Assembly (NCBI GenBank): GCA_963799365.1
Contig: CAWCWV010000015.1
Coordinates: 375,476 to 439,475, forward strand
From: Marinirhabdus sp963799365
GTDB lineage: Bacteria > Bacteroidota > Bacteroidia > Flavobacteriales > Flavobacteriaceae
Length of the DNA: 64,000 nucleotides
Direction of reading: 5' to 3'
Within the stretch, counting starts at the first letter, position 1, and each line of letters opens with the position of its first letter. The position numbers and the translations under genes were made by a program. Below, piece by piece: positions 62,538 through 64,000 of the stretch. The notes beneath the pieces are model-generated. The model was not told where the DNA came from. It did not search any database and worked only from the letters and a program-made list of their open reading frames with translations.

Positions 62538-63794
62538 ATGTTACAATTAAAATTTCATTCAATTTCAGAAAATATACCTGGAAAAAAATGGCAAGCACTC
62601 TTTCAAAAACATTGGCCTGCCTACAAAGCTTGGTTTCAATCAAAAGGAGCTGTAAATAATCCAGACCTGAAGACCGCACAAGCTCAATTGGAAAAATACA
62701 TGCCCAAATTTTTGCCCACCTACAAAAAATTATGTGAGTTGTCAGGAAATGATCCAATTGCTGCTCGTTTTTTAACTGGTTATCAACCACCTGCCTATAT
62801 AACAGGTTGCTCCCAGGTAGTGTGGCAAGACCCACCACAATTGGTCCGCAATTACGATTATCACCCCAATCTGTGTGAAGGGACATTGCTTAACAGTGCC
62901 TGGAATGGTAAACACGTTATTGCCATAGGAGATTGTTTATGGGGTGTTGTTGATGGTATGAATAGTGACGGATTAGTAGTCTCACTTACTTTTGGAGGGC
63001 GAAAAGCGGTAGGTAAAGGTTTTGGAATTCCCTTTATCATTAGATATGTTTTGGAATTTTGTAGTACCCTAACTGAAGCTGTTGAAGAATTGAAAAGAAT
63101 ACCTACCCATATGTCTTACAATGTGATGGTTCTCGATAAAACGGGAAAACATAAAATGCTGCAGTTATCGCCAGACCATGAGCCTATTGAAAAAGATGCG
63201 CTTTTATCTACAAATCATCAAGGCAAAATTGACTGGCCAGAGCACGCACAATTCTCTAAAACTATAGAGCGGGAAAAATTTATAAAGGGATTGTTGAAAA
63301 ATGAACAGTTAGATGAAGAAAAAATAGCCGACTCATTTTTGAAATTACCTCTCTTTAACACACAATATAAGGAGGGATTTGGCACTGTATATACATCGGT
63401 TTATCGTCCTTCGGAAGGATATATGGAACTGCGCTGGCAAGGAGAAAAGCTAACACAGAGTTTTGCAGATTTTGAGGAAGGAGAGACTTTGATATCATTT
63501 GCAGATAGTAATCCATCTACTACAGAGTTAGAGATGCCACAATTGCATCCATCATCAGACACTTTAAGTAAATGGGAAGGCTACGATTGGGAAGGCTATG
63601 GAAAAGAATGGACTACCGGTGAGCCTAATGAACTCGCCAAGCACGTAGTGGAATCTATTGGCAATGCACTAGGAATTCCAGACAGCCCGATCCTAAAAGA
63701 AATAAAAGAAGCTATGAAAAGCGAAACTAAGGAACGTGGCCAGGTTCCGTGGGAGATGTTGGCTGACATCTGGGCAAATATGGGAAAGGTCTAG
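62538..63794 (+). CDS. C45-family Ntn acyltransferase/amidohydrolase
   Basis: A 418-residue Ntn-hydrolase-like protein of the peptidase C45 group (acyl-CoA:6-aminopenicillanate acyltransferase fold). The nucleophile region is YITGCSQVVWQDPPQLVRNY (Cys91 by the ATG at 62538), followed by DYHPNLCEGTLLNS and a typical VVDGMNSDGLVVSLTFGG. About 90 N-terminal residues precede Cys91, so autocleavage to free it would be expected. Family members cleave or form amides (isopenicillin N acyltransferase, insect tan beta-alanyl-amine hydrolase). It ends the cluster and may act on an amide made by the ATP-grasp enzyme. The opposite strand carries a shadow frame only. Confidence 0.84.
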   Translation: MLQLKFHSISENIPGKKWQALFQKHWPAYKAWFQSKGAVNNPDLKTAQAQLEKYMPKFLPTYKKLCELSGNDPIAARFLTGYQPPAYITGCSQVVWQDPPQLVRNYDYHPNLCEGTLLNSAWNGKHVIAIGDCLWGVVDGMNSDGLVVSLTFGGRKAVGKGFGIPFIIRYVLEFCSTLTEAVEELKRIPTHMSYNVMVLDKTGKHKMLQLSPDHEPIEKDALLSTNHQGKIDWPEHAQFSKTIEREKFIKGLLKNEQLDEEKIADSFLKLPLFNTQYKEGFGTVYTSVYRPSEGYMELRWQGEKLTQSFADFEEGETLISFADSNPSTTELEMPQLHPSSDTLSKWEGYDWEGYGKEWTTGEPNELAKHVVESIGNALGIPDSPILKEIKEAMKSETKERGQVPWEMLADIWANMGKV

Positions 63795-63885
63795 AAAATT
63801 CATACTTTTTGTAAATACCAGAGTAGGCCTTCCAGTTTATTATAATAGATTTAATTGATCCCAATAAACCCTTAGTGAAAATCAA

Positions 63886-63992
63886 AAATGAACGCTCACC
63901 GCGTCCTCATTTTTTAGTTCCATACGCTTACAAAAGTTGCACTTTTGACACTTCTGGAACTAAAAAATGAACCAGATAAACTGGTTCATTTT
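63886..63992. promoter_or_regulatory. Three overlapping, competing hairpins near the window edge
   Basis: Stem A: AAAAATGA (63886-63893) with TCATTTTT (63907-63914). Stem B: 15 perfect bp, 63907-63921 with 63956-63970, its loop holding CAAAAGT/ACTTTTG. Stem C: AAAATGAACCAG (63964-63975) with CTGGTTCATTTT (63981-63992). A and B share bases, as do B and C. Stem C followed by the T-run is a terminator on the minus strand; the whole could be an attenuator or a repeat cluster. Confidence 0.6.
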
Positions 63993-64000
63993 CGGTTAAG

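Noticed and set aside
62464..62886. Open minus-strand frame opposite the C45 gene
   Set aside because: It mirrors a well-supported gene, has no recognisable motif and no promoter; a shadow frame.
1..64000. tRNA, rRNA and prophage genes
   Set aside because: No cloverleaf-like, rRNA-like or phage structural gene sequences were recognised on either strand.

Overview
The window is chromosomal DNA from a member of the Bacteroidota, most likely a marine Flavobacteriaceae. The evidence is the AT-rich composition, lipoproteins with an SxC lipobox, a type IX secretion C-terminal sorting domain, DUF3276/PUR, the SpoIIM-DUF4129-DUF4350-MoxR-DUF58 block, a flavobacterial-type long NusB, -7 boxes of the TAnnTTTG type and few Shine-Dalgarno-like sites. 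I see no rRNA, tRNA, CRISPR array or prophage. About 64 protein genes are called, including one IS3 element and one frameshifted gene.

Layout. 1-290: 5' end of guaB (minus), with a hairpin leader. 492-7433 (minus): a probable iron/heme uptake locus made of a TonB-dependent receptor, an HTTM membrane protein, imelysin-like and DUF4856 lipoproteins, and a heme-binding CxxCH protein. 7501-12743: 5'-nucleotidase-like phosphatase, HMG-CoA lyase-type enzyme, LysE exporter, secreted spondin-domain protein and pyrD. 12830-17731: pepT, a small outer-membrane-type protein, yajC, a DUF1573 lipoprotein, nusB (split by a +1 shift) and leucine dehydrogenase. 17852-24179: ABC exporter, DUF3276, a 1,393-bp IS3 element with 25-bp imperfect ends, a strongly structured intergenic element, and an M14 carboxypeptidase. 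24410-36379: glycosyltransferase, OmpA lipoprotein, Sua5-type protein, DinB/YfiT protein, a cyclophilin-FKBP fusion, lysA, an EEP hydrolase, two rhomboids, mutL and a TRIC channel.

36376-43886: RDD protein, divergent from an operon SpoIIM - membrane protein - DUF4129 - DUF4350 - MoxR - DUF58. That operon is interrupted by a four-helix-bundle (S23/Avd-like) gene flanked on both sides by 7-bp-period arrays in inverted orientation. 44085-53542: small stress or envelope genes, OxyR, AIM24, DUF4442, a DUF4870 - small protein - PadR - PspC - head-GIN set, and trxB. 54084-63794: a seven-gene plus-strand cluster of gabT-like aminotransferase, C-N hydrolase, VOC protein, Orn/Lys/Arg decarboxylase, ATP-grasp enzyme, succinate-semialdehyde dehydrogenase and C45 acyltransferase/hydrolase. 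It looks like a pathway from a basic amino acid or polyamine to succinate, with an added amide-forming and an amide-breaking enzyme.

The points most worth following up are: the seven-gene amine/GABA cluster; the 7-bp and 8-bp tandem arrays that begin exactly at stop codons (8-bp arrays after four genes, 7-bp arrays after two or three), together with the S23 cassette flanked by such arrays; the structured element at 21537-21635; competing hairpins at the right edge; and the nusB frameshift. All functional names rest on recognisable motifs and neighbours; no database search was run.
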